From Rhea pennata (lineage: Eukaryota; Chordata; Aves; Rheiformes; Rheidae): a stretch of 64,000 nt of DNA. The DNA lies in NCBI RefSeq assembly GCF_028389875.1, contig NC_084663.1, positions 210,025,876-210,089,875 on the forward strand. The letters run 5' to 3'. Within the stretch, counting starts at the first letter, position 1, and each line of letters opens with the position of its first letter. The notes beneath the pieces are model-generated. The model searched no databases. It was not told the DNA's origin and saw nothing but the letters and a program-made list of their open reading frames with translations. Made by a program: the position numbers and the translations under genes. Positions 42,516 through 64,000 of this stretch are shown here, one piece after another.

Positions 42516-43714
42516 TTCGTTAGTGGAAGGTTTCCAGTGGAGTCGAAGGGGATGGCAGTAGAGCTGTTTAGCTGTAATTTTCCTGGAGGCATGTGTGAGA
42601 CACGTGCCTGATGAAAACCAGCACATGAGAGGGGGAATTTGTTGGCCTGGCTGTGTCTTCTGTTGTAGGTAAATAGGACACTGCAGTCCTTGCATGATGC
42701 TTGCATATGATTCGTTGCTGGAAACTAGCCTGTGCCATTAGGTATTCAGAGTTACACCTCCTGGCCTCAGAGGCCAAACCCCTCCCCCCCCCCAAAAGCT
42801 ATTGCCTCTGCTGTGCCTGTGGAGGGCAGTGTGCTTGTGAGAGAAAACCTGTGTCCTTCTCCTCCCTATGCAGTCCTCAGCAGAGCTCCTGGCCAAGTTT
42901 GGTTTGTGGAGTCGGTCGGTTCCTTCTGCACAACTTGCAGGCAGGATGTTGGGAGAGGTTAACTGCGTTCCACTTTGAGGCACCAGATTTCAACAGACCA
43001 GGTGGCCAGCTAGTCTCTGGCGATTGCCTTTGTAGTCAGCAGAGAGAAAGCCAGGCTCCTGAGTTCAAAACAAGGGCTTTCCTCCTCCACTGAGTATGGG
43101 AAGTCGCTTTGAGAAACTAGTGTGCCAAAGGGGTGCAACTTCTGTTGGCGTCTTCTTGGGCTTAGTCTGAAATGGGACTTCCAGCTCACCACTCCTGGGA
43201 TCACCTTCTAAGAGTCTGAACCCCTCATGGTTCGCAGGGCAGCAAACTGCAGCTCCCATCAGCTCCGTGCTGCCCTGTGCCTGAACCTGGCCCAGGTTCA
43301 GCAAGCTACTCCAAAGAGCTCCAGCTGCGTTTCTGGAAGCGCTGGTACAGGGCTTTCCATTCTGACGGAGTGCCGGGGGAATACGGCACATACTTAGATA
43401 GCTGTCCACTTCCCAACGTGCTTGTGTCAATGAGAGAGGGGATTTTCCCAAGAGGGATGGCCATTTCCCCTCCTCTCCAAAGCTGGTAGTGCCGTTAGTG
43501 TGATCATTTTTGATGTGAATGAGCTAGCTGGTTTTGCCTGGAGTAAAATGAACCAATTTCTCTGTGAATTGCCCTATGGATACAACAGCAGTGATAAACA
43601 GTCAGAAGTATCTTGCCGATAACATGATCTGTACTCACATGGAGGCCTTGCTTAGTGTCAAATAGCAGACATGTTTAAGGGGCCCCAAATTCTGAGAGGG
43701 GTCCCTCTCCCTGC

Positions 43715-44005
43715 TTGAATTTCAGCTGCCGGCCTCTACAATCCAATTCTCTCTTCAGCTGGACAAAGCACACGGGTGGCAGCAGTGCTTACGACTGCCC
43801 TTTTCCCTGTGTGTGTAGGGAAGTTCTGGATGACGCAGATGCAAGTGTCTTTCTACACCCAGATTTGCAGCAGGGATGGGAAGCCCTCACTGCACTCCCA
43901 AGAGAGTGCTCTGAGCCAGGAGCTGCTTTTCTGAAGCAGTGGGTATTGCTCCTTTCCATTTTATGCAAACAAGATAGATATTCACCGGAGCAACTGGAGA
44001 GATGA
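43715..44005 (+). other. Exon-like open frame of unknown identity, block B
   Basis: Copy of the frame at 27,192-27,482, with small changes (D-A-D-A-S in place of D-A-D-G-S) and the same stop. Downstream of the stop a one-base insertion shifts the frame relative to block A. Function and identity are unknown. Confidence 0.3.
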
Positions 44006-44379
44006 AGAGTGGAGAGCGCTGGTTTTTCAGCTTCTGCTGCACGCGCTGGGTATTCCTCCGAGGTTAAATAGGTGATGGGCCCCTTTCAGCATGGACGTTT
44101 GAAGGCAGAGAGCATACACAGAGAAACTAAAGTAGTGGACATCTTTTATATGTGGAAAGTACTGCCTTAGAGCAGTAGCATTCTTCTGAAGAGCTTGCCA
44201 CAACTTCAGATACCTGCAGTGAGGTTAGTGACGTAATTCATACTTTTCATGCTTTGGTCAGTGAGTTTTTAAATGAGGAGAAAGAAGTAGGTACCTCCTT
44301 TTTATGGAGATTAGTATCTGTGAATAATGCCTTTGAGGTAGCCCATGTGCATGTTATTAACTTGTTGGTTAATAGACAA

Positions 44380-47235
44380 AGCTTTAAGAAGTAGCTTGAA
44401 TAATTCGACTGTTACTTTTCATTTTATTTCTTTTCTGATATTTTGAGTCATTGGGGAGCATATTCAGGTGTGAGCTCTGGCCTTTTGTCTCTTCTTTAGG
44501 ATTGTTAATGAGTCCTGTCCTGAAGAGATGTTGATTAAAATGCATAAACTGGAATTACTGACTGTCTTTTCTGTCAGAGGGAATTTTCATCAGTCTCTCC
44601 CTGTTAATTGTTTCCTTGGCTCCTTAATCTTGTTCTCTTGTTTATTATGGCTCAGTTACAGCATGAACGTATTCTAAAGTGTAAAATCAAAATGGACCTA
44701 ATGCTTGTAAAGATTTGTATTAAATATTTGCTTTTATTTTTTAAAACTAAGTGAAAGAGCTTGGAGAGAAGGTGTATACTTTTATTTTCTCAATGAAAGT
44801 TCATGTGAAAAAATTGACAAAAAAAAAAACATTTTCAAAGCATTTAAAGATGTCTTACTCTCCTGTCATTAAATCTGTGGTTAAATGTGGTTAGATCTAG
44901 TTTTTATTTTTTTGTGGTAGATAGGGTCAGCAGCATTGTGTGCTGAAACTGCTCTGTTGAAATTCCCTGTTTTCAGTTGCTTGTTTCTTTAACCAGATAC
45001 TGGCACCTTGGAAAGAGAGGAAAAAAATGTGTTCTGATAATATGTTACAGGTAGTTTTGTCTTATGTGTCTTAGAAATACTTAAAATTGAATAAGAAGAA
45101 GAAGAAGAAAAAAAAAAGATAGGGATTTGTGAACTGTGTAAGGAATGGTGCCTGGCAGAGATACGGATAAAATAGGAAACCAAAAGTCAGTGGAAAATGA
45201 GATAAGCAAGACAGAGACTAAGATACAGAAAGAGATGGCAGTGAGTAACTGAGAAAGATTAGGAGCTTTGAAAGGCTCCTGGAGGCAGGTTCTGGATGTA
45301 CAAAGAAACTGAGAGTGGTTATGACTAAAGGACTTAAGGAAATGGGGGAGAACTGGTTAGACAGAAAGTGGGCAAGGCGACTTCTCAGCACTGAAGATAG
45401 GACTGGAAAGGGAACCTGGGCAGAGACAGAAGAGGGGACTGAGCCTGAGGAGAATGAGCAGCTGTTTCCATCCACTGGTAGGTTTTTCCTTTTATTCTGG
45501 TAGAGAGCACAAGGTTCTGTCAGTTATCACCTCTTTACCTGTGTAAATGCCTGTGAAATGCAAAGGTAGATTTCTCTATCTTCTTTCAGTGCCACATAGC
45601 ACTGAAATTTCAAGTCTTTTATTGCTGTCAGAGCCTTTCCCTTTTTTTTGCAAAAGTTGTTTGCAAAAGATGTTGAGAGGATGGCAGTTGCAGGAAGAGA
45701 AGGAATGATAGCAAACTGTCCATAGCAAAGACTCTTTGTTTTTTCCCCTCGGAAACTAGGCTTTGTTCGTATTTGTGCCACAGAGTTCATATGTGACGCT
45801 AACCTGGTCGTTAAACCATTATGCAGGAATCTCTGAAAAGTTTGATGTAAGCCTGGAAATCTCGTTGGTGGAAGTTCATGCTGAAGTCAGTGAGGGTTGT
45901 TCTCTGACCACCGTGTGCTGACTAATGGTAAGTACTCTGAAGTGGCACCAGTCATCAGTTTACATAGTAAACATACAAGATGTGCGCACTTCTTTAAGGT
46001 AAACTTCCAGAATGTGAACAATATCCAAGAAGACAAAATCATTTTTTTTGGTAATGCAGCATCAAATACTGTTACATCAATTCTCTCAGTTTAGTTTTTT
46101 GCATATGTCAGTATATTTAATTAGACATCGTCTGTGATTAACTTTCTTTCTTAGTGTTTATCTCTCTAATTTTTCTAATGCAGATTTTATTTGCTCTGTA
46201 ACAGCGAGGTCCCCTAATTGCTTTGACTAAGTCGATTGCCAGTTTTACCTTGATATAAGCATTTTGTATCTATCTTTTTACTTTCATATCAATATCAACT
46301 TTAATTTCTAGATATGCGAACGAAGGCATTAAATTTTCACTGCTCTTCAGTACTCAAAGAAGTTAGTCATGTTTGAATCCAGAAAACAGATTAAAGGATG
46401 GCTGCATTGAGTGAGACCAAAACATCCTATTTCTGGCAATGTCTAGTAAGAGTAATGTAATAGCGTAGAAGAACAGGGCAAATAGAGCAATATTTTCAGG
46501 TGTTAGCTCTGAAGTTCAGATTTACAACAAGAGGCTGTGATTTTGTACTTAAGCTTTGATGCATTTTCTTTTGAATTTTTATAATGTTAGTAAACACATG
46601 CAGAATTCCTGCAACTATGGCAGGTAACATCTGCACAATGTGTAGAAATATCTCCTTTTTCTACCCAATAATTTGATCAGTGATATTTCTTGAAAACAAT
46701 CAATGAATGATTGTTTTGTTTTACGCCACTCCTGATAGTACAGACTTTTGTTATAGCCATGCTACACTTTCTCTTTGAGGCTGAAGTGCTCACTAATTTA
46801 GTCACTGCTTGTACCAAAGACACCTTCATACTGGAGTTAGATTTACAATTCTATGAACTTTCAAAAAACTTTAAGAAAACGTGTGCTGCTTTCCACCTTC
46901 CATTGCTTGGCTGTGAGGCTGTCCTAAGCGATAGGCTGTGCCACAGTCAGTAGTTGAATAATTTCACACTGGAAATTTTTAGCTCTGACTGCATGGCTGC
47001 TCAGGTGAAGCATAAACAACGCTCACCTGCAGCTGGCCACACGGCCGGGGAAGAAAGTGCTCCCAGGGCGTGCAGAGCATAGGGCAGCAGCACGGGCTTG
47101 GCTTGCAGGGCTTATGATCAATACAGCGCGATGTCTGTAAATGCAAACATACAAGATGACAAAGCAACTGAATGAAGACTATATGTATTTTTTTTTCTTC
47201 GACAGTATCTTCTGCTAAAACTTCAATTTCAATAC
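44380..47235. other. Intergenic sequence upstream of HIKESHI, nothing identified
   Basis: A/T-rich DNA with purine-rich stretches near 45,085-45,120 and 45,200-45,480. No exon, RNA gene or CR1 was recognised. It is probably the original EED-HIKESHI spacer, interrupted on its left by the duplicated material. Confidence 0.45.
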
Positions 47236-47239
47236 ATCG

Positions 47240-47555
47240 TCGTCAGAAAGCCCCTAGCAGGGCTCGCCCTGACCCGAGCACTGCGCTCCCTGGTTGCGCG
47301 TGGACTGGCGAGGGCAAGCGGTGAGGCGAACTACATCTCCCATCGGGCCCCGCTCGGCCCCGCGCAGCGCCGCAGCGGCGCGAGCGCGCGGTGCATCGCG
47401 GGAGCTGTAGTCTTGCGCCGGCGCACCCGCGGTGCAGCTCCGGAAGTGATTCTGCGGCCGCCTGGGGGTCGGGGGCGCGGTGGTTTCCGGGAGTCGGCAC
47501 TCATGGAGGCTCTGAAGCAGCCAAGCGTCTGAGGGCCTCGGCGGCTGCCGCCGCC
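47240..47555 (+). promoter_or_regulatory. HIKESHI: HIKESHI CpG-island promoter with paired ZNF143/THAP11-like sites
   Basis: A CpG-dense region immediately precedes the HIKESHI ATG. It contains AACTACATCTCCCATCGGGC at 47,329 (+) and, on the minus strand at 47,391-47,412, GACTACAGCTCCCGCGATGC; both fit the ACTACANYTCCCAG motif. The two sites face each other about 60-70 bp apart. Read on the minus strand, the layout closely resembles the islands of blocks A and B. Confidence 0.75.
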
Positions 47556-60145
<12,590 letters not shown>

Positions 60146-60292
60146 GCTTAAATCATGGCATTTGAAGTGCTTTCTAAAGAGTATTATCTGAAAGATGCAG
60201 CAATTATCTCCACTAAAGTTTTTTTGGGAAAAAACGATTAGTCTGAATAGACAACCTTGTAGCTTTTGTAATACTCTCAAAAATTATTTAAA

Positions 60293-60298
60293 ATTAAA
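60293..60298 (+). terminator. HIKESHI: Possible HIKESHI polyadenylation signal (ATTAAA)
   Basis: ATTAAA lies about 150 bases after the HIKESHI stop in an A/T-rich UTR. It is a common variant signal. No closer canonical AATAAA was found. Confidence 0.5.
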
Positions 60299-60299
60299 A

Positions 60300-61086
60300 T
60301 CCATGAAAACTACTTGCTTATGCCTTTTTCTTTTAAATTGAAGTATGTGACGTCAGCAAGAAGTTAGTGGTGCATATGCGTATTTAGAAATAGTCTTCTG
60401 CAACTGTATGTAAAATAGAAGGAATTAAAAGATGAATGACGGCAGCGTGGTTTCATATTTGTGGTGTGAAGTTTTCTGGTGGTGGTGAGCTGTAAACAAA
60501 AGAAAGTAATATCTATCTTTACCTCATTCTTAAGCATGATCAAGCTACTGATTGAATACATTGATTTTTGTGGCTAGTACTTAAGCTGTAAGTTTTCACA
60601 TTTCATAGACAACTGAGATTCCTGTCCCCATGAATGTGTACTGTACCATATAAATGGTACAACTGTATTTACTACTTTTTCTCATTAAGACACTTGACCT
60701 CAATCTCAGGGTAGCTGTTTTTAATTTTTCCTGTGTGAAAGTGTAGTGAAGAGAAATCTTCTGGGACTCTTCCACCACTACATGCCAAATAGCATTGAAA
60801 TGGGTGTTATGGGCCAGTTAAGAAGTGAAGGTTTGTATTTTGTAATCCCAGAGTGTTCAATGAGATGAGTTGGATTACTGGTGGTGGAGGTATTTGATTA
60901 ATTCTTACTTCTTTTCAACTTTCTCTAATTATAAAGAATAATGTGGAGGAGAAAAATTAGAATAATGCTTCTTAGTATAAGCCCTTCAGATAGTATCATG
61001 AAACAACAAATAGGCCTTTTTTGGTTTTGTTTCCATCCCAGGGGCAAAATGAATGCAGTAAGAACCATTGTCTTTATTCATTCAGT
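60300..61086. other. Spacer downstream of HIKESHI, nothing identified
   Basis: A/T-rich DNA between the HIKESHI 3' end and the inverted CCDC81-like flank. No gene or repeat was recognised. Confidence 0.5.
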
Positions 61087-61529
61087 CAGGGAAGAGGCAG
61101 CATACTCCACCACTACCAGAAGTTGCAGCCAAATTTTCTTCTCTAGAGGTAACTGTAAGGTCCACAAATGCAGTGAATGGGCTGAGCCTCAGCCTGGGAG
61201 CAGCAAGTTGTGGTTCTTGGTACACAGCCTTCCTTGAGGAGGGGGCAGCTCCCCAAAATGACCAGTTCAGGGCAGAGCCTGGCAGAGGCCCCTGATGAGG
61301 GAGGCTGTAGCCTGTCTTGTGACATATGGGTGGAGGTGACAGATTAGCTCTGTCCTGGTGATGCAAGCCACTGCCCAGCCTTGCTCCCCTCGACTACCTG
61401 CACACTGCTGGGAGGTGCCAAGTTCTGTTTTTTCTCTTGAAGAGCAACTTTGCAGTGTGAAGGAGAATAGGGGCAGGGGAATAGTGTTGGAGGGCCATTC
61501 TGTCCACTGCAGAGAGGGATATAACATAG
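61087..61529. repeat. Inverted copy of the CCDC81-like 5' flank (partner 36940-37475)
   Basis: The reverse complement of this stretch aligns with 36,940-37,475. On the plus strand it lies directly upstream of an exon-1-like ATG, as expected for the promoter region of a paralogous gene in the opposite orientation. Confidence 0.75.
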
Positions 61530-63380
61530 ATGGAAGGTAGGAACATTGATATAATGGGGCTGTTGTTTCCAGTGCTCAAGATACTTGCTCCTGATTGTAA
61601 GGCTTTCAGGAGCTATTTTGACAGTGGTCTCTTAGTGCAAACTATTAGAAACTGCTATTGCAATCTGGGGGCCTGAGGTAGGTGAGTGTGCAGGACTGAT
61701 GGCCGCAATCAAACGCTTGACTAATTTTCCTGTTCAGTGGGTTGCACTGACCAAACTGAGTTTGAGCTGAAGAAAGTCATGTTTAAAGAAGGTGAAAGTG
61801 TCCTACAGCTCCTGCTGTGCTTGAGAGTGATGGCTTGAGTAAAATTCAAGGATTAGGGAGGAATTTCTTTCTCTCAATGAAATCTGTGTTTCGGTGGAGG
61901 AGTCAAGGCTCTCTTGTCTGGTTTCATCCCACCACATCTTCTTGTACCTCCACACTGGTAGCACTGGGTGCCAGAATGGGCTGTCTGGGGACCTTTTGTC
62001 TTGTTAAACGACAGTCGGCTACTGGAACGGATGACCATGTACCAGTTCAGAGGCTTGTGTTTTAACTGCCCAAGGATTTTGCAGGGTTATACAGGCTTAT
62101 CTATGCTAACATAAATATTCCTAGTAAGAAGACAGATTGAAATGTTCCAATTTCTCTTGCACTCTTGCATGCAGGTTGTTGTGTATAAATGACTGACAGA
62201 AATGCAGAATTTCATTAAAAGGTCCTGAGAATAGCTTTAGCTCCTCCAGAACAAACAGACCACCAAACGACTGTTAATAACACTGCCTTTAGTTAGATTC
62301 AGATGACTGAGGCATGAAGAATTTGATTTCTTTATTTTGAGGGGATTTTTTTTCTAAATAACCTCCTTTCTGTTCTAGCCATCAGCTGGGCATACCTAGA
62401 GGACAAGACTCCAGCACCCAAACCTGCTGTATTTACTAATAAATCTGTGGGGTCTTGAAGGTGGTCAAAGTAATCTTCAGATGTGTTGTGCAGCTCTTCC
62501 ATATTACATCTTAATTAGAAATATTTTTTGGTCTGTACCTTAGTCTCTAAAATACTGAATGCAGGGAGTGTGGGCACAGTTACAACCACCTTATCATGGG
62601 ACCTGGATTCAACTAGATAACTCTGTGGAAAGCTTTGAGCCTGGAAGTTGCTGAACTTGAATGTAGTTTGTACCTCTCTTCACTCCTCTTGCTGTTTTCT
62701 AAATTATATATATATAAAGGGTTTTGCTCTGCTATGCTGAGTTAGTCTTACGCCATTTCTTTTGTTGGGACATAGTGAAGAACTGTGTGCTACAGACCGT
62801 CTTTTTCACTTGCTCCATAGAACTGGAGTTTTTCCTATCTGAGGAAGAAAAATAATAATGAAATTCTCCAAACTATTTGTTGGATTTCCATACTGTAGTT
62901 GAAACTTGAAAGGAGCTCTTATCAGCATATATTTATCCATTTTTATGGTGCTACAACTGGTGCTTTGATAGGATTTCAATAGCTATTGAACTGGTCAGGC
63001 ATGACTTGTCTGCCTACCTGGCCTCGACATTGGGTACACTCAACCAGGTGCTCTGTAGATTTCTCTCATGTAGTCACTTGCCTTGGCAACATGTAGAATG
63101 TGGAAAATAGCTGTGTGGAGTCAACCCAAGGATTGATCCAGCCCAGCATCCTGTCCCTGAATGCTCAGGGAAAAGGGTAGGAGAACCCGGCCAATTGACA
63201 GTGGTACTTTCCATAATCCTTCCTCCCCCTCCATGGGGAATCCATGGCTTGGTGCCCCTTGGCACCTGGGGATCCCACTGCTTTTTGAATGCGGTTGTCC
63301 TCTGGCCTGGCTGCAGTTATGTGACAGGCAGCTCAGCAGTTTCACTCTCTGCTGCACCAAAATCCTCCTGGTGCCTGATT
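61530..63380 (+). pseudogene. Decayed CCDC81-related copy (exon 1- and exon 3-like parts plus intron block)
   Basis: An exon-1-like stretch (61,530-61,596) begins with ATG, encodes MGLLFPVLKILAPD near its end, has a GTAAGG donor and ends in phase 1, exactly like exon 1 of the minus-strand gene (YLFPALMTHTTG). An exon-3-like stretch (about 61,975-62,113) encodes LGTFCLVKRQ and VPVQRLVF, matching TGLGTFGVLRQ and LDRPLFEL, but has a TAA at 62,063-62,065 and lacks a clear donor. Exon 2 is doubtful and exon 4 was not found before the shared intron block (62,970-63,380). I read this as a pseudogene. A functional CCDC81 could still lie beyond the window, as in human, where CCDC81 follows HIKESHI on the same strand. 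Confidence 0.65.
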
Positions 63381-63384
63381 GAGA

Positions 63385-64000
63385 ACTTACTCATGATAAT
63401 TTCCCGGGATGCCCCTGAGTTCTAGTGTTAGAACTTGGGAGTGATCTGTCCTCCTGTTTCTTCCTGCTGGTCCTGAATTTGTATACCTTTGTCACCTGTT
63501 GGATGTGTTCTGCCCTCTGTGTTAAGGTAGAGGGCTATTGTCAACATACCGACGGTGGTGCATAGGTTTGATCATGCTTATTGTCTTGCTGTGTAGCTCT
63601 TCTCATTAGGTTTCTACATGCATCTGTGTCTGGGCTCTGCTACTTGCTACTGTTGAAGGGGGCAGGTGGTTGTTCCCTGCCTTCTGTTGCAGAACCAAGA
63701 GACTGCAGTTGCTGATGAGCTGCCTGTATCCCTGGGACTTCATTCCTGGCACTGTTGTCACTAGGCTGATGGTTATTGTACGGCCATGGAAAAATCCAGA
63801 GAGCAGCACCTGAAGGTCTCAACTAAGTGGGGGCTCTAATGGGCTTGGTGCTCTCCTTTGGCTTCATAACAGTAGGTAACTAAGCAAAGCGATGGAGTGG
63901 GATATCATTAATCCCATTTTCTAGGCCATTAGCAGAGGCTCAGAAAGGCTGAAGGCCTGTGGAGAGCAGAAACATTGTGTTGCTGTAGCTCTGTTGGTCT
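63385..64000. other. Right-end sequence, possible weak exon-5-like stretch
   Basis: After the shared intron block ends near 63,380, no strong feature is seen. At 63,693 a CTGTTGCAG acceptor-like sequence precedes codons reading AVADELPVSLG. This faintly resembles APDVPVTLP in exon 5 of the minus-strand CCDC81-like gene and may be a remnant of the same pseudogene. Confidence 0.25.

Larger units (their letters stand above)
41467..44376. repeat. Block B copy of the 2.9-kb duplicated segment (partner 24927-27840)
   Basis: The direct duplicate described for block A. Here the CR1 part is continuous with the rest of the CR1 to its left, so block B probably keeps the original left junction. The right junction, after about 44,376, runs into sequence not seen elsewhere in the window. 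Confidence 0.93.

Overview
This is vertebrate, almost certainly avian, nuclear DNA. Genes are split into short GT-AG exons, CR1 LINEs are the dominant repeat, and the two best-conserved genes (EED and HIKESHI) are neighbours in land vertebrates. The species cannot be told from the sequence.

Layout. Positions 1-12,060 hold the last ten coding exons of EED (+), the WD40 subunit of Polycomb repressive complex 2, ending at an AATAAA. 12,060-16,650 is quiet intergenic DNA. 16,650-20,730 is CR1 debris plus a duplicated block. 20,729-24,113 is a decayed, 5'-truncated gammaretrovirus-like provirus with one 3' LTR. 24,118-28,775 (block A) and 39,268-44,376 (block B) share a near-identical ~2.9 kb segment containing a truncated CR1, a scrap resembling an EED exon and its splice acceptor, a CpG island and ~2 kb of unidentified sequence. 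Between them, on the minus strand (36,918 to 28,426), is a gene I reassembled exon by exon: a CCDC81-like protein with two N-terminal HU-type domains. All 16 proposed exons keep phase and are free of stops, about 600 residues in total. 47,240-60,300 holds the complete HIKESHI gene (+), 197 aa in five coding exons, behind a CpG-rich promoter. 61,085-63,380 (+) is a second, broken CCDC81-related copy; its upstream flank, first exon, third exon and one intron block match the minus-strand gene in inverted orientation.

Reading. In humans the order is EED-HIKESHI-CCDC81. Here HIKESHI is flanked by an intact, inverted CCDC81-like gene on the EED side and a decayed one on the expected side, which suggests inverted duplication followed by local rearrangement. 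The rearrangement used CR1s and short direct repeats and left extra copies of the last CCDC81-like exon and of the CpG island. EED (chromatin repression) and HIKESHI (heat-shock import of HSP70) are housekeeping genes; CCDC81-like genes are known, from memory, to be expanded and fast-evolving in birds. I regard that gene, its decayed partner and the mosaic duplications around it as the most interesting content. Exon boundaries come from reading splice sites and phases by eye; no alignment or RNA evidence was available.
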